A stretch of 38,008 nt of DNA from an uncultured Pseudomonadota bacterium (GCA_913057675.1 CAJXOL010000009.1:1-38008), one strand, 5' to 3'. Counted from the stretch's first letter, positions 1 to 9,021 are shown. Notes: generated by a model not told the origin, from the sequence alone. Translations and numbers: made by a program.

Positions 1-53
1 GAGAGGGTGGCCGTACCGTAGGTGCTGGCGTCGTCTCTAAAGTCACGGAGTAA
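1..53 (+). CDS. tuf: Elongation factor Tu, C-terminal end (partial)
   Basis: The window opens inside this gene. Reading from base 3, the last 16 residues are EGGRTVGAGVVSKVTE followed by TAA at 51-53. This is the characteristic C-terminus of EF-Tu, the GTPase that delivers aminoacyl-tRNA to the ribosome. It lies 52 bases upstream of rpsJ, as in the betaproteobacterial arrangement where the str operon (rpsL-rpsG-fusA-tuf) runs into the S10 cluster. Only the tail is visible, so nothing can be said about the G domain. Confidence 0.93.
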   Translation, partial: EGGRTVGAGVVSKVTE

Positions 54-105
54 AGTTAATCAGGTGGTGCGCGTAAGTGTTTCATCTCAGTTAAGAGATA
101 ATTAA

Positions 106-414
106 ATGGATAACCAAAAAATCCGAATTCGTTTGAAAGCCTTTGATTATAGATTGATTGATCAATCTGCAATCGAGATCGTCGAGACCGCAAAGCGGAC
201 TGGCGCTGTGGTTAAAGGTCCTGTACCCTTGCCAACCCGTATTGAGCGGTTTGACTTGCTGAGGTCTCCTCATGTGGATAAAAAATCACGTGAGCAGCTC
301 GAAATGCGAACGCATCAACGGCTCATGGATATTATTGACCCAACAGATAAAACTGTGGATGCGTTGATGAAACTCGATTTGCCAGCTGGAGTTGATGTAG
401 AAATCAAGTTGTAG
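106..414 (+). CDS. rpsJ: 30S ribosomal protein S10 (NusE)
   Basis: The 102-residue protein matches S10 over its whole length, including the [17 protein letters not shown] start and the [19 protein letters not shown] end. S10 is a 30S head protein and, as NusE, also joins the NusB antitermination complex. It is the first gene of the S10 cluster and follows tuf by 52 bases, so it is probably read through from the str operon. The purine-rich AAGAGAT upstream is only a weak ribosome binding site. Length equals the usual family length. Confidence 0.98.
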   Translation: MDNQKIRIRLKAFDYRLIDQSAIEIVETAKRTGAVVKGPVPLPTRIERFDLLRSPHVDKKSREQLEMRTHQRLMDIIDPTDKTVDALMKLDLPAGVDVEIKL

Positions 415-434
415 AGTTAGTGGTGGTTTAGATT

Positions 435-459
435 GGGGCTCTCGGGCTCCTGATTTTTT
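435..459 (+). terminator. Attenuator-like hairpin between rpsJ and rplC
   Basis: GGGGCT (435-440) can pair with GGCTCC (445-450) across a four-base loop, using four Watson-Crick and two G-U pairs. Six T residues follow at 454-459. The arrangement resembles a weak intrinsic terminator inside the operon. If it works at all, it would be partial or regulated, because the downstream ribosomal genes are essential. The fold was judged by eye only. Confidence 0.35.
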
Positions 460-477
460 AAATAATAAAAGACCTGC

Positions 478-501
478 CAATTGAAGTGGGTCCCTCAATT
501 G
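478..501 (+). promoter_or_regulatory. Inverted repeat touching the rplC ribosome binding site
   Basis: CAATTGA (478-484) and TCAATTG (495-501) form a perfect 7-base stem with a 10-base loop. The last stem base is also the first base of the GAGGAA Shine-Dalgarno sequence (501-506) serving rplC at 513. Such a placement could modulate ribosome access. No regulator is identified. Confidence 0.3.
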
Positions 502-512
502 AGGAAATAATA

Positions 513-1157
513 ATGGCTATAGGAATGATTGGTCGTAAAGTTGGAATGACCAGGATTTTCACTGAAGGCGGAGAGTCCGTGCCAGTGACCGTCCTAGATG
601 TTTCAAATAATCGAGTGTCTCAAGTTAAGTCTACAGAGATTGATGGGTACGTCGCCGTTCAAGTTGCATTTGGGGAGCGTAGACGTAGTCGTATTAATAA
701 AGCAATATCAGGGCATCTTGCTAAAGCGGGTGTCGAAAGCGCTCGTGGATTTCATGAGTTTCGTTTCGGTGCTGGTGCGACGCTCGAGTTAACACTCGGT
801 CAGGCGCTTGATGTTGGATTATTCGAAGAGATTAAGTACGTTGATATCTCAGGGGTTACTAAGGGTAAGGGATTCGCGGGTGCCATTAAAAGACACCACT
901 TTTCCTCGCAACGCGCAAGCCATGGTCAGTCAATCACCCATAACGCTCACGGGTCAACAGGTATGAACCAAGATCCTGGCCGCGTTTTTCCTGGAAAAAA
1001 AATGGCTGGTCACCTTGGTTCCGCTAAACGCACAGCACAGAATATTGAGCTAGTTAGGCTGGATAAAGAAAGAAATTTGATATTCGTGAAGGGTTCGGTG
1101 CCTGGTGCAGATGGGTCGGACGTGGTTGTTATTCCTTCCGTTAAGAGGAGGATGTAA
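513..1157 (+). CDS. rplC: 50S ribosomal protein L3
   Basis: The ATG at 513 is chosen because it gives the expected [16 protein letters not shown] start and has GAGGAA seven bases upstream; a longer frame from 486 adds nine unconserved residues. The 214-residue product is close to the roughly 210 of the family. L3 is an early-assembling 50S protein whose long loop reaches the peptidyl-transferase centre. The loop around [16 protein letters not shown] carries the glutamine methylated by PrmB in E. coli. [15 protein letters not shown] and [14 protein letters not shown] look betaproteobacterial. Confidence 0.98.
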   Translation: MAIGMIGRKVGMTRIFTEGGESVPVTVLDVSNNRVSQVKSTEIDGYVAVQVAFGERRRSRINKAISGHLAKAGVESARGFHEFRFGAGATLELTLGQALDVGLFEEIKYVDISGVTKGKGFAGAIKRHHFSSQRASHGQSITHNAHGSTGMNQDPGRVFPGKKMAGHLGSAKRTAQNIELVRLDKERNLIFVKGSVPGADGSDVVVIPSVKRRM

Positions 1158-1159
1158 TT

Positions 1160-1780
1160 ATGGAGTTAAAAATTCAGAATGGCTCGAATGAAGCAGCAGG
1201 TTCAATCGAAGTCTCGGATGCACTTTTCGCTCGTGAATACAATGAGCCTCTCATACATCAGTTGGTTGTTTCGTTTATGGCAAATGCCAGAAGCGGAACA
1301 CGTGCTCAAAAAGCGCGAGGAGATTTAACGCGTTCACATAGGAAGCCTTGGAAACAAAAAGGTACGGGTCGCGCTCGTGCGGGTTCAGCAAGCAGTCCAA
1401 TTTGGCGAGGGGGCGGTAAGGCTTTTCCATCTAGTCCCGACGAGAACTTCTCTCAAAAGATCAACCGAAAAATGTACCGAGCTGGTATTTCGTCCATATT
1501 GTCTCAATTGGTCCGTGATGATCGATTGATTGTTATTGATTCATTCACCGTAGATGCGCCTAAAACCAAGTTGTTGAGTGCCAAGATGAAAGCATTGGGC
1601 GTAGACAGCGCTTTAATTGTTACCAATAAGCCTGATGAGAACCTTTATTTGGCGTCGCGAAATTTACATAACGTCGATGTCCTAACGCCAGCGCAAGCTG
1701 ATCCCGTAAGTTTGTTGCACTTTGAGAAGGTCGTGATTACTAAAGACGCGATTGCGCACCTAGAGGAGTCATTAACATGA
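1160..1780 (+). CDS. rplD: 50S ribosomal protein L4
   Basis: The 206-residue protein has the L4 hallmarks: [29 protein letters not shown], the basic loop that lines the exit tunnel, and the C-terminal Rossmann-like half. The start sits two bases after the rplC stop, with GAGGAGG (1145-1151) inside the end of rplC as ribosome binding site. In E. coli L4 represses its own operon by binding the S10 leader. Whether that happens here cannot be told, since rpsJ is fused to the tuf cluster. Confidence 0.98.
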   Translation: MELKIQNGSNEAAGSIEVSDALFAREYNEPLIHQLVVSFMANARSGTRAQKARGDLTRSHRKPWKQKGTGRARAGSASSPIWRGGGKAFPSSPDENFSQKINRKMYRAGISSILSQLVRDDRLIVIDSFTVDAPKTKLLSAKMKALGVDSALIVTNKPDENLYLASRNLHNVDVLTPAQADPVSLLHFEKVVITKDAIAHLEESLT

Positions 1781-2094
1781 GCGAATTAAAGTTCAGCCAG
1801 GAGCGATTGCTTAAAGTCATTTTGGGGCCAGTAGTATCAGAGAAGGCAACAGAAATCGCAGATACTAGAAGCCAATTTACATTTAAGGTGGCGACCGATG
1901 CGACGAAGGCTGAAATTAAATCGGCGATTGAAATGCTGTTTCAAAAAGATGTCGACAGTGTTCAAGTTGTCAATGTGAAAGGTAAAAAGAAACGTACTGG
2001 TCAGCGTATCGGACAGCGTAAGAATTGGAAAAAGGCGTATGTTTGTTTAAAGCCCGGACAGGATATAGATTTAACATATGGGGAGGTTAGTTAA
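1777..2094 (+). CDS. rplW: 50S ribosomal protein L23
   Basis: The 105-residue product matches L23, with the conserved [14 protein letters not shown] start and the basic loop [24 protein letters not shown]23 sits at the exit of the nascent-peptide tunnel, where trigger factor and SRP dock. Its ATG overlaps the rplD stop (ATGA at 1777-1780), which indicates translational coupling. GAGGAG lies upstream inside rplD. Confidence 0.98.
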   Translation: MSELKFSQERLLKVILGPVVSEKATEIADTRSQFTFKVATDATKAEIKSAIEMLFQKDVDSVQVVNVKGKKKRTGQRIGQRKNWKKAYVCLKPGQDIDLTYGEVS

Positions 2095-2918
2095 TGGCTC
2101 TTGTAAAAATGAATCCAACCTCGCCGGGTAGGCGGAGTGTTGTTGCAGTTGTTAATAAAGAGTTGCACAAAGGTCGTCCCCACGAACCACTTGTTGAGTC
2201 TCTTCATAAGAAGGCGGGTCGGAACAATAGTGGTCATATCACAACTCGACATCAGGGTGGCGGACATAAACGTCTTTACAGAATCATAGACTTTAAGCGC
2301 GACAAGGACGGGATTCCTGGGCGCGTTGAGCGATTAGAGTACGACCCTAACCGTAGTGCCAATATTGCTTTGATTCTATACGCTGATGGGGAAAGAAGGT
2401 ACATTCCAGCGCCGCGGGGGATAAGCGCCGGAGATCAATTAGAAAATGGATCACTTGCAGCTATAAAGCCTGGAAATTCACTTCCTCTCAAAAATATACC
2501 GGTAGGTACCACTATTCACTGTATTGAAATGAAGCCGGGTAAAGGTGCTCAAATGGCGCGTTCAGCCGGCACCTCTGTTCAGTTGCTTGCTAAAGAGGGG
2601 CCTTATGCGCAGTTAAGGTTGCGGTCAGGTGAGATTAGAAAAATATCGGTTGAGTGTCGCGCTACCATCGGTGAGGTAGGCAACAGCGAGCATAGCCTTA
2701 GAAGTTTGGGGAAGGCTGGAGCTAAACGTTGGAGGGGTGTTAGACCAACTGTGCGTGGTGTCGCCATGAATCCCGTCGACCATCCGCACGGTGGCGGCGA
2801 AGGTCGTACCGGTACTAAGCGGGACCCAGTCAGTCCTTGGGGTACCTTGTCTAAAGGGTTCCGGACTCGTAACAATAAGCGAACTCAGAACATGATCGTT
2901 CGAAGAAGAGCTAAATAG
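2094..2918 (+). CDS. rplB: 50S ribosomal protein L2
   Basis: The 274-residue protein matches L2 at full length. It has the RNA-binding segment [20 protein letters not shown] and the C-terminal [17 protein letters not shown] motif, which includes the histidine implicated in peptidyl-transferase function. L2 helps join the subunits and position tRNA. Its ATG shares a base with the rplW stop (TAATG), and GGGGAGG precedes it, so it is translationally coupled. Confidence 0.98.
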   Translation: MALVKMNPTSPGRRSVVAVVNKELHKGRPHEPLVESLHKKAGRNNSGHITTRHQGGGHKRLYRIIDFKRDKDGIPGRVERLEYDPNRSANIALILYADGERRYIPAPRGISAGDQLENGSLAAIKPGNSLPLKNIPVGTTIHCIEMKPGKGAQMARSAGTSVQLLAKEGPYAQLRLRSGEIRKISVECRATIGEVGNSEHSLRSLGKAGAKRWRGVRPTVRGVAMNPVDHPHGGGEGRTGTKRDPVSPWGTLSKGFRTRNNKRTQNMIVRRRAK

Positions 2919-2931
2919 AGGGGTATAAGTA

Positions 2932-3210
2932 ATGGCACGATCACTAAAAAAGGGACCTTTTGTTGACCTCCACCTTGTTAAAAAAGTGGATACGGCGCGC
3001 TCGGAGAATAGTAAGAGACCAGTTAAGACATGGTCTCGTCGCTCGACAATATTGCCTGATTTTGTAGGCTTGACTATCGCGGTGCATAACGGAAGACAGC
3101 ACATTCCCGTGTATGTGACAGAAAACATGGTGGGGCATAAGTTGGGTGAATTTTCGAATACAAGGACCTTTAAAGGTCATGCGGCGGATAAAAAAGTCGC
3201 AAAGAGATAA
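2932..3210 (+). CDS. rpsS: 30S ribosomal protein S19
   Basis: The 92-residue protein reads [19 protein letters not shown] at the start and [21 protein letters not shown] near the end, which is S19. It forms part of the 30S head with S13 and contacts the A-site finger. It follows rplB by 13 bases with GAGGGG as ribosome binding site. Length is the same as in E. coli. Confidence 0.98.
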   Translation: MARSLKKGPFVDLHLVKKVDTARSENSKRPVKTWSRRSTILPDFVGLTIAVHNGRQHIPVYVTENMVGHKLGEFSNTRTFKGHAADKKVAKR

Positions 3211-3225
3211 GGTGAGGGTTTAGAT

Positions 3226-3567
3226 ATGGAAACAGCAGCTGTACTTCGTGGTGTGAGGCTTTCCCCGCAAAAAGGGCGGCTTGTCGCTGACCAGATAAGG
3301 GGCTTGCCTGTTGATAAGGCGCTTGATGTCCTTAAGTTCAGTCCTAAAAGGGGCGCGCAAATCATCAAGAAAGTATTGGAATCAGCGATTGCAAATGCTG
3401 AACACAACGATGGTGCTGACATAGATGAGTTGAAGGTTACTCGGATATTCGTCGAAAAAGGCCCGGTTTTTAAACGCTTTCGTCCTAGAGCCAAAGGACG
3501 AGGGGTGCAGATTCTTAAACCGACAAGTCATGTTTTTCTGACTGTCGGTGACAAGCCTAAGGAGTAG
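3226..3567 (+). CDS. rplV: 50S ribosomal protein L22
   Basis: The 113-residue product shows the L22 core [15 protein letters not shown] and the extended beta-hairpin segment [20 protein letters not shown], whose tip lines the exit tunnel and is a known site of macrolide-resistance changes. It binds 23S rRNA early in assembly. AAGGTGAGGG upstream is a strong ribosome binding site. It is 15 bases from rpsS and 2 bases from rpsC. Confidence 0.98.
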   Translation: METAAVLRGVRLSPQKGRLVADQIRGLPVDKALDVLKFSPKRGAQIIKKVLESAIANAEHNDGADIDELKVTRIFVEKGPVFKRFRPRAKGRGVQILKPTSHVFLTVGDKPKE

Positions 3568-3569
3568 GT

Positions 3570-4289
3570 ATGGGACAGAAAATCAACCCAATTGGATTTC
3601 GCTTAGGTGTTCAGCGTAATTGGACTTCCAAATGGTATGCAGTAGGACGAGACTTTTCATCAATGTTGCTTCAGGACATAGAGGTGCGAAAGTATCTTAA
3701 AAAGCGCCTCGCACATGCTTCAGTAGCGAAGGTAATTATAGAGCGACCTGCGAAGAATGCGAAAATCACTATACATAGTGCTCGACCAGGTATCGTGATT
3801 GGTAAAAAAGGCGAGGACATCGAGGTGTTGCGTGCTGAGTTACAGCGCTTAATGGGCGTCCCCGTCCATTTAAATATTGAAGAAGTGCGTAAACCTGAGG
3901 TTGACGCGCAGTTGATAGCAGACTCCATTGCGCAACAGTTAACGAAGAGAATTGCATTTCGTAGAGCAATGAAGCGAGCGATGCAAAACGCCATGCGTCT
4001 TGGTGCGCAAGGGATTAAAATCATGAGCGCTGGTCGCTTAAATGGTATCGACATTGCGCGCACTGAGTGGTATCGAGAGGGTCGAGTTCCCCTTCATACA
4101 CTTCGGGCGGAAATAGATTATGGTACGGCGGAAGCTCAGACTACTTTTGGAATCATCGGTATCAAAGTATGGATCTATAAGGGAGAAATGCTTGGTTCGA
4201 AGGATCAGATTAAGGCTTTGCCCGCTGATGTAAAGCCTGCACCAAGAAAACAACGAAAAACGGGAGTGAATAATGCTGCAACCGTCTAG
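3570..4289 (+). CDS. rpsC: 30S ribosomal protein S3
   Basis: The 239-residue protein begins [24 protein letters not shown], as in S3. A type II KH domain carries the [12 protein letters not shown] loop at about residues 74-85, and the C-terminal domain contains [27 protein letters not shown]3 lines the mRNA entry channel of the 30S subunit. AAGGAG precedes the start. The 3' end overlaps rplP by 17 bases. Confidence 0.98.
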   Translation: MGQKINPIGFRLGVQRNWTSKWYAVGRDFSSMLLQDIEVRKYLKKRLAHASVAKVIIERPAKNAKITIHSARPGIVIGKKGEDIEVLRAELQRLMGVPVHLNIEEVRKPEVDAQLIADSIAQQLTKRIAFRRAMKRAMQNAMRLGAQGIKIMSAGRLNGIDIARTEWYREGRVPLHTLRAEIDYGTAEAQTTFGIIGIKVWIYKGEMLGSKDQIKALPADVKPAPRKQRKTGVNNAATV

Positions 4290-4686
4290 GACAAAATTCC
4301 GCAAACAGTTCAAAGGTCGGAATTATGGGGTTGCGACTCGTGGAGCTAAAGTTTCTTTTGGGGATTTTGGTTTAAAGGCAATTGATCGTGGGCGTTTAAC
4401 AGCGCGCCAGATAGAGGCGGCTCGCCGGGCGATGACGCGATACATCAAACGTGGTGGTCGAATTTGGATACGTATTTTCCCTGATAAGCCTATTACTCAA
4501 AAGCCTGCAGAAGTCCGAATGGGCAAAGGTAAGGGTAGTGTGGAGTATTGGGTCGCTGAAATTCAACCAGGAAAAGTGTTGTACGAAATGGATGGAGTGC
4601 AAGAAGATGTCGCAAGAGAGGCGTTCAGGCTCGCGGCGGCTAAGCTTCCCCTTCGTACGGTCTTTGTTCATAAAAATTTGGGATAG
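4273..4686 (+). CDS. rplP: 50S ribosomal protein L16
   Basis: The 137-residue product begins [17 protein letters not shown], as expected for L16, and retains [15 protein letters not shown], which contains the arginine hydroxylated by the oxygenase RoxA/YcfD in E. coli. L16 organises the A-site tRNA region of the 50S subunit. The start lies inside the end of rpsC (17-base overlap), with GGGAG as ribosome binding site, which implies coupled translation. Confidence 0.98.
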   Translation: MLQPSRTKFRKQFKGRNYGVATRGAKVSFGDFGLKAIDRGRLTARQIEAARRAMTRYIKRGGRIWIRIFPDKPITQKPAEVRMGKGKGSVEYWVAEIQPGKVLYEMDGVQEDVAREAFRLAAAKLPLRTVFVHKNLG

Positions 4687-4689
4687 AGC

Positions 4690-4887
4690 ATGAAAGCTAC
4701 TGATTTGGAAACTAAAAGCGTTGAAGACTTGAATAAGGAGTTGCACGATCTACTCAAGGCTGCATTTACGCTACGTATGCAAAAGGCGACCCAACAGCTG
4801 ACCAACTCTAGCGAGATTGGTAAAGTGCGCCGAGACATAGCGCGTGTTAAAACTGTATTAGCAAAGAAAGTGAGTGCAAATGTCTGA
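4690..4887 (+). CDS. rpmC: 50S ribosomal protein L29
   Basis: This small 65-residue protein has the two-helix L29 pattern: [20 protein letters not shown], then [17 protein letters not shown] and [16 protein letters not shown]29 sits beside L23 at the tunnel exit. It lies three bases after rplP and overlaps the start of rpsQ by eight bases. Its own ribosome binding site is weak, so coupling to rplP is likely. Confidence 0.97.
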   Translation: MKATDLETKSVEDLNKELHDLLKAAFTLRMQKATQQLTNSSEIGKVRRDIARVKTVLAKKVSANV

Positions 4888-5149
4888 TAAGACCACCGCT
4901 AATCGACGTAGACTTAAAGGTCGTGTCGTATCCGATAAAATGGATAAGACTGTTACTGTCCTCGTTGAGCGGCAAGTAAAGCATCCGCTATATGGGAAAT
5001 TCATGAAGCAATCGAGTAAGTACCACGCTCATGATGAGCCTAATGAATGTAACATTGGTGACACGGTTCTGATAGAAGAAGGCGTACCTCGATCTAAGAC
5101 AAAGAGTTGGACTGTTGCTCAAGTGGTAGAAAAATCTAGACAAATCTAA
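4880..5149 (+). CDS. rpsQ: 30S ribosomal protein S17
   Basis: ATG at 4880 is preferred over an in-frame GTG at 4874 because it gives the normal [21 protein letters not shown] start. The 89-residue OB-fold protein retains [19 protein letters not shown] and the C-terminal [17 protein letters not shown]17 is a primary 16S rRNA binder near the 5' domain. It overlaps rpmC by eight bases and is the last gene of the S10 cluster before a 169-base gap. Confidence 0.97.
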   Translation: MSDKTTANRRRLKGRVVSDKMDKTVTVLVERQVKHPLYGKFMKQSSKYHAHDEPNECNIGDTVLIEEGVPRSKTKSWTVAQVVEKSRQI

Positions 5150-5157
5150 CATTAGGC

Positions 5158-5186
5158 TTGTTTGAAGCTTCGGTTTCAGATAAGAT
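5158..5186 (+). promoter_or_regulatory. Predicted sigma-70 promoter for the spc cluster
   Basis: TTGTTT (5158-5163) and TAAGAT (5181-5186) are separated by 17 bases, a good sigma-70 arrangement just after the rpsQ stop. It would place a start site near 5193 and give rplN an untranslated leader of about 125 bases. E. coli also has a promoter at the head of its spc operon. Predicted from sequence only. Confidence 0.5.
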
Positions 5187-5207
5187 GCACGGCTTTTCCG
5201 GTGTGAT

Positions 5208-5318
5208 GAATCTAGGCATAACTGCCAAGGCTCACTACCAGAAGTTGTTTTTAACCCGAACGGGTGCCAAAACTGTCCTTTATTTTTGGGTAAGTTGGTT
5301 GAATTTAGGCATAAAACT
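5208..5318 (+). repeat. Imperfect direct repeat spanning the rplN leader
   Basis: GAATCTAGGCATAACT (5208-5223) recurs as GAATTTAGGCATAAAACT (5301-5318). The second copy abuts the rplN ATG and contains its only candidate ribosome binding site, AGG. The first copy contains a small hairpin, GGCA-TAAC-TGCC (5215-5226). Between the copies lies another short hairpin, ACCC-GAAC-GGGT (5254-5265). The purpose is unknown; duplication or a decoy or regulatory element are both possible. Confidence 0.45.
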
Positions 5319-5687
5319 ATGATCCAAATGCAAACACGACTTCAAGTCGCTGACAATACTGGTGCGCGTTCTGTGATGTGTATTAAAGTGTTAGGCGGCT
5401 CGAAAAGACGCTACGCGGGGGTTGGTGACGTTATTAAGGTAGCGATAAAAGATGCTGCGCCACGCGGAAGGGTTAAGAAGGGTGAGGTATACAACGCTGT
5501 GGTTGTTCGAACGGCTGCAGGGGTTCGTCGACAGGACGGATCCAAAATTAAATTTGATTCAAATGCAGCAGTGTTGCTCAACGCCAAATTAGAGCCAATC
5601 GGTACACGGATTTTCGGGCCGGTTACCCGAGAGTTGAGGACGGAGAAATTTATGAAAATAGTTTCTCTCGCACCCGAAGTTTTGTAG
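5319..5687 (+). CDS. rplN: 50S ribosomal protein L14
   Basis: ATG at 5319 is chosen because it gives the universal [27 protein letters not shown] start; the frame stays open upstream to 5286, but those residues are not L14-like. The 122-residue protein ends [28 protein letters not shown], which is typical. L14 sits at the subunit interface and contacts L19 and RsfS. It heads the spc cluster, has a weak ribosome binding site, and has a likely promoter and repeat-bearing leader upstream. Confidence 0.97.
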   Translation: MIQMQTRLQVADNTGARSVMCIKVLGGSKRRYAGVGDVIKVAIKDAAPRGRVKKGEVYNAVVVRTAAGVRRQDGSKIKFDSNAAVLLNAKLEPIGTRIFGPVTRELRTEKFMKIVSLAPEVL

Positions 5688-5700
5688 AGAAGGACGCGCG

Positions 5701-6018
5701 ATGGAAAAAGTTCGGAAAGGTGATCAAGTCATAGTGTTGTTGGGGCGAGATAAAGGCAAGCAGGGCACCGTTTTGCAAGTGTTCCCTAACTCTAAAATAC
5801 TGGTTGAGGGAATTAATCTTGTAAAAAAGCATCAGAAAGGTAACCCTATGACGGGTTCAGCTGGTGGCATCAATACAAAAGAAATGCCAATACAGAGGTC
5901 GAACATCGCTGTATTTAATCCGGCTACAAAAAAAGGGGACCGCGTTGGCATTAAAACGCTCGACGACGGGGCTCGTGTACGAATATTTCGCTCCAACGGC
6001 GAAATGGTCGATTCTTGA
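5701..6018 (+). CDS. rplX: 50S ribosomal protein L24
   Basis: The 105-residue protein carries an N-terminal KOW motif ([26 protein letters not shown], about residues 4-29) followed by [12 protein letters not shown], as in L24. L24 starts 50S assembly and lies near the tunnel exit. AAGGA sits six bases before the ATG. The gene lies 13 bases from rplN and 10 bases from rplE. Confidence 0.98.
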   Translation: MEKVRKGDQVIVLLGRDKGKQGTVLQVFPNSKILVEGINLVKKHQKGNPMTGSAGGINTKEMPIQRSNIAVFNPATKKGDRVGIKTLDDGARVRIFRSNGEMVDS

Positions 6019-6028
6019 AAGGTTCTGA

Positions 6029-6610
6029 ATGAGTAAAAACGCTAATGAAGCCAGCCAACAAAGCCACGATACAGTTCGGTTGGCTGAGGTTTACAAAGGA
6101 CAGGTTGTTCCTGGCCTTATGGATGAATATAAGTATAAGTCCATCATGGAGGTCCCGCGCATTATTAAGATTGTGCTAAATATGGGCGTTGGTGAGGCGG
6201 TGGCTGACAAAAAAGTACTTGATCATGCGGTAGGGGACATGACCCTCATTGCTGGGCAAAAACCAATAATTACCAAAGCGAAAAAATCTATTGCTGGTTT
6301 TAAAATCCGTGATGGATACCCCATTGGATGTAAGGTCACTTTACGGGGGCCGAGAATGTACGAGTTCTTGGATCGCTTAATCTCTGTTGCCATTCCGAGG
6401 ATTAGAGATTTTCGCGGAATTCCGGCTAAGTCATTTGACGGTCGAGGTAATTTCAATATGGGTGTGCGTGAACAAATAATTTTCCCAGAAGTAGAGTACG
6501 ACAAGATTGACGTGCTGCGCGGGATGAATGTGACTATCACGACTACTGCTAAGACTGATAAGGAAGCTCGCTCCCTGTTATCGGCTTTTCGTTTTCCGTT
6601 TAGGAATTGA
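6029..6610 (+). CDS. rplE: 50S ribosomal protein L5, with N-terminal extension
   Basis: The protein is L5 from about residue 18 onward ([22 protein letters not shown], then [15 protein letters not shown] and [12 protein letters not shown]), ending [10 protein letters not shown]5 binds 5S rRNA and touches the P-site tRNA. At 193 residues it is about 14 longer than the 179 of E. coli, because of a polar start rich in Asn, Ser and Gln. AAAGG sits five bases before this ATG and there is no other ATG before the conserved part, so the extension is probably real. Confidence 0.97.
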   Translation: MSKNANEASQQSHDTVRLAEVYKGQVVPGLMDEYKYKSIMEVPRIIKIVLNMGVGEAVADKKVLDHAVGDMTLIAGQKPIITKAKKSIAGFKIRDGYPIGCKVTLRGPRMYEFLDRLISVAIPRIRDFRGIPAKSFDGRGNFNMGVREQIIFPEVEYDKIDVLRGMNVTITTTAKTDKEARSLLSAFRFPFRN

Positions 6611-6617
6611 GGATCTA

Positions 6618-6923
6618 ATGGCTAAGAAATCTATCATATATAGAGATGTGAAGCGTCGTGCTACCGTGGCGAAATATGCCGAGAAAAGAGCAGCAATAGA
6701 TGCTGTACTTAAGAGCTCTCAGGCTTCGGAAGAAGAGAAATATGTGGCGCGTCAGGCGCTGCAAAAATTACCTCGGAATGCCAGTCCAGTTCGCTTGCGA
6801 AATCGCTGCGCGCTAACTGGAAGGCCCCGTGGTGTCTACAGTAAGTTTGGTCTTGCCCGCGGGAAGCTTCGTGAAATCGCTATGCGCGGTGAGGTTCCTG
6901 GAATAATTAAAGCGAGTTGGTAG
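6618..6923 (+). CDS. rpsN: 30S ribosomal protein S14 (zinc-free form)
   Basis: The 101-residue protein is the long S14 form, which lacks the zinc-binding cysteine pairs of the short form. Only one cysteine is present, in [30 protein letters not shown]14 is a late-assembling 30S head protein next to S3 and S10. GAGG precedes the ATG, and the gene lies seven bases after rplE. Confidence 0.98.
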   Translation: MAKKSIIYRDVKRRATVAKYAEKRAAIDAVLKSSQASEEEKYVARQALQKLPRNASPVRLRNRCALTGRPRGVYSKFGLARGKLREIAMRGEVPGIIKASW

Positions 6924-6935
6924 GAGAGTACAGTT

Positions 6936-7334
6936 ATGAGTATGAGTGATCCAATCGCTGACATGTTGACTAGAATCCGGAACGCCCAAATGGCGGAAAA
7001 GAGTAATGTCAAGATGCCATATAGCAACGTGAAGAAAGCAATTGCGCAAGTTTTGATTGATGAGGGATACATCGAGGCCATGACCGTGATCGGGCAAGAT
7101 GAGAAGAAGCCCGAGTTAGAGTTAAGTCTTAAGTACTATGCGGGGCAGCCTGTGATTGAAAAGATTGAGCGTGTTAGTCGGCCTGGGCTGCGTATTTATA
7201 AAGGGGCGCAAGACATTCCAACTGTTATGAACGGGCTTGGTGTTGCCATTGTTTCTACACCGAAGGGCGTGATGACTGGTCGCAGAGCTAGGAGTACTGG
7301 TATTGGAGGCGAAGTTCTTTGCATTGTTGCCTAA
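6936..7334 (+). CDS. rpsH: 30S ribosomal protein S8
   Basis: The 132-residue product begins [19 protein letters not shown] and ends [13 protein letters not shown], both typical of S8. S8 binds the central domain of 16S rRNA, and in E. coli it represses the spc operon by binding mRNA near rplE. A second in-frame ATG at 6942 is possible, but the first has GGAG upstream and matches the family start. A 55-base gap follows before rplF. Confidence 0.98.
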   Translation: MSMSDPIADMLTRIRNAQMAEKSNVKMPYSNVKKAIAQVLIDEGYIEAMTVIGQDEKKPELELSLKYYAGQPVIEKIERVSRPGLRIYKGAQDIPTVMNGLGVAIVSTPKGVMTGRRARSTGIGGEVLCIVA

Positions 7335-7389
7335 GGTATTGATGGCTACCATGATCTTTAAACTAAGAATCGATTTGGAGTTATAGAAA

Positions 7390-7923
7390 ATGTCACGTGT
7401 TGGAAAAAGTCCGATTAATGTCCCCTCCGGAACTCAGGTATCTATTACCGGGAGCATTGTGGAGGTTAAGGGAGCGCTCGGTGTCCTAAGTCGCAAAATT
7501 AGTGATATCGTTAAAGTTTCTCAAGAGAATGGCATTTTAAGTGTTTTGCCTGCGAATGATAGTCGTGAAGCGCGAGCGTTACATGGCACTACGAGGGCTG
7601 TAATAGCGAATATGGTTACTGGTGTGACGACCGGGTTTGAGAAGAAACTCACACTTGTTGGTGTTGGCTATAGGGCGCAAGCTCAAGGGGATAAATTAAA
7701 TCTGTCTCTGGGTTTTTCGCATCCTGTGGTACATCAAATGCCAGCTGGCATTAAGGTTGAGACGCCACAACAAACTGAAGTCCTCATAAAAGGGGTTGAT
7801 AAACAATTAGTTGGTCAGGTTGCAGCAGATGTTCGAGGATATCGACCTCCGGAGCCCTATAAAGGTAAAGGTGTGCGGTACGCGGATGAGCGAGTGGTCA
7901 TGAAAGAAACCAAGAAAAAATAA
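7390..7923 (+). CDS. rplF: 50S ribosomal protein L6
   Basis: The 177-residue protein starts [17 protein letters not shown] and contains the two L6 repeats. The second ends with the signature [31 protein letters not shown]6 lies near the factor-binding site beside the sarcin-ricin loop. TTGGAG about ten bases upstream is a plausible ribosome binding site. Length equals that of E. coli L6. Confidence 0.98.
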   Translation: MSRVGKSPINVPSGTQVSITGSIVEVKGALGVLSRKISDIVKVSQENGILSVLPANDSREARALHGTTRAVIANMVTGVTTGFEKKLTLVGVGYRAQAQGDKLNLSLGFSHPVVHQMPAGIKVETPQQTEVLIKGVDKQLVGQVAADVRGYRPPEPYKGKGVRYADERVVMKETKKK

Positions 7924-7932
7924 GGCCGAATC

Positions 7933-8295
7933 ATGTCAGAGTCAATTAAAAATGCTTCTAGGGCGCGTAGGGCGCGAAAAATTCGTCACCAGATTCATAG
8001 TTCTGGCGCGAGTCACCGTTTGCAGGTGCATAGAACTAACCTGCACATTTACGCGCAAATTCTTGATCGTGACGCCAAGGTTATTGTTTCTGCGTCTACT
8101 GCGGAGCTGGAAGTACGTAAGTCACTATCCAATGGCGGTAATGTGAAGGCAGCCACCGAAGTTGGGGCGCGTATAGCGAAGAAAGCGAAAGAAAAAGGGT
8201 TGGAACAGGTCGCATTTGACCGCTCGGGGTTTAAATATACAGGGCGAATCAAAGCGTTAGCGGAGGCCGCACGAGAGGCCGGTCTACAGTTTTAA
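7933..8295 (+). CDS. rplR: 50S ribosomal protein L18
   Basis: The 120-residue product has the basic N-terminus [34 protein letters not shown] and the conserved [26 protein letters not shown] end. L18 binds 5S rRNA with L5. AAGG precedes the ATG and the gene lies nine bases after rplF. The length is three residues above that of E. coli. Confidence 0.98.
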   Translation: MSESIKNASRARRARKIRHQIHSSGASHRLQVHRTNLHIYAQILDRDAKVIVSASTAELEVRKSLSNGGNVKAATEVGARIAKKAKEKGLEQVAFDRSGFKYTGRIKALAEAAREAGLQF

Positions 8296-8304
8296 AGGAT
8301 AACC

Positions 8305-8817
8305 ATGGCACGAGCACAGAATCATTCAGAGGAAAGTAAAGACGGCATCCGTGAGAAAATGGTCGCCGTTAACCGAGTTACTAAGGTGGTCAAGGGCGGT
8401 CGAATCCTTGGGTTTGCCGCGTTGGCTGTGGTTGGCGATGGCGACGGTGGTGTCGGTATGGGAAAAGGGAAGTCAAAAGAAGTTCCCGTAGCTATTCAAA
8501 AAGCGATGGAAGAAGCGCGCAAAAAATTGTTTAAGGTGTCGCTAGATAGCGGCACTTTACACCATGCGGTTATAGGAAGGCACGGAGCGGCCAAGGTTTA
8601 TATGCAGCCGGCTTCAGCTGGTACTGGCATTATTGCTGGGGGTCCGATGCGTGCAGTCTTCGAAGTGATGGGGGTTACTAATATTCTTGCGAAATGTATC
8701 GGGTCAACAAATCCTTATAACGTGGTCCGTGCAACTTTGAACGGGCTGGCAGAAATGAACTCTCCATCTGAGATAGCGTTGAAGCGTGGCAAATCAGTTG
8801 AAGAGATTTTGGGGTAA
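8305..8817 (+). CDS. rpsE: 30S ribosomal protein S5
   Basis: The 170-residue protein has the double-stranded RNA-binding N-terminal domain ([45 protein letters not shown]) and the C-terminal domain with [24 protein letters not shown]5 guards the mRNA entry channel with S3 and S4 and affects accuracy. AAGGA is placed seven bases before the ATG. The residues associated with spectinomycin resistance look unremarkable. Confidence 0.98.
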   Translation: MARAQNHSEESKDGIREKMVAVNRVTKVVKGGRILGFAALAVVGDGDGGVGMGKGKSKEVPVAIQKAMEEARKKLFKVSLDSGTLHHAVIGRHGAAKVYMQPASAGTGIIAGGPMRAVFEVMGVTNILAKCIGSTNPYNVVRATLNGLAEMNSPSEIALKRGKSVEEILG

Positions 8818-8820
8818 TTC

Positions 8821-9021
8821 ATGAATACGACAGAGAAGCAATCGGTTAAGACTTTAAGAGTTACATTGGTGAAGAGTGTAATTGGTACTAATAAGTCTCA
8901 TCGTGCTACCGTTATGGGATTAGGTTTGCGTAGGATCAGACACACAGTCACCTTGGAGGATACGCCGTCAGTAAGAGGTATGATTGCGAAGGTAGATTAC
9001 CTTGTGAAAGTTGAGGGTTAA
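8821..9021 (+). CDS. rpmD: 50S ribosomal protein L30
   Basis: This short protein has the L30 core [53 protein letters not shown]. At 66 residues it is a few longer than the 59 of E. coli because of a polar MNTTEKQSV start. It lies three bases after rpsE and ends four bases before rplO. L30 is a small globular 50S protein; its function is not sharply defined. Confidence 0.97.
   Translation: MNTTEKQSVKTLRVTLVKSVIGTNKSHRATVMGLGLRRIRHTVTLEDTPSVRGMIAKVDYLVKVEG

Noticed and set aside
2625-3128. A 167-codon open frame on the minus strand opposite rplB and rpsS.
   Set aside because: It lies entirely opposite two conserved ribosomal genes, shows no recognisable family and has no ribosome binding site; it is a shadow frame.
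3671-4063. A 130-codon minus-strand frame opposite rpsC.
   Set aside because: It is antisense to a conserved gene, with composition typical of a shadow frame and no independent evidence.
5286-5318. An 11-residue upstream extension of L14.
   Set aside because: The residues are not conserved in L14, and the ATG at 5319 gives the universal start.
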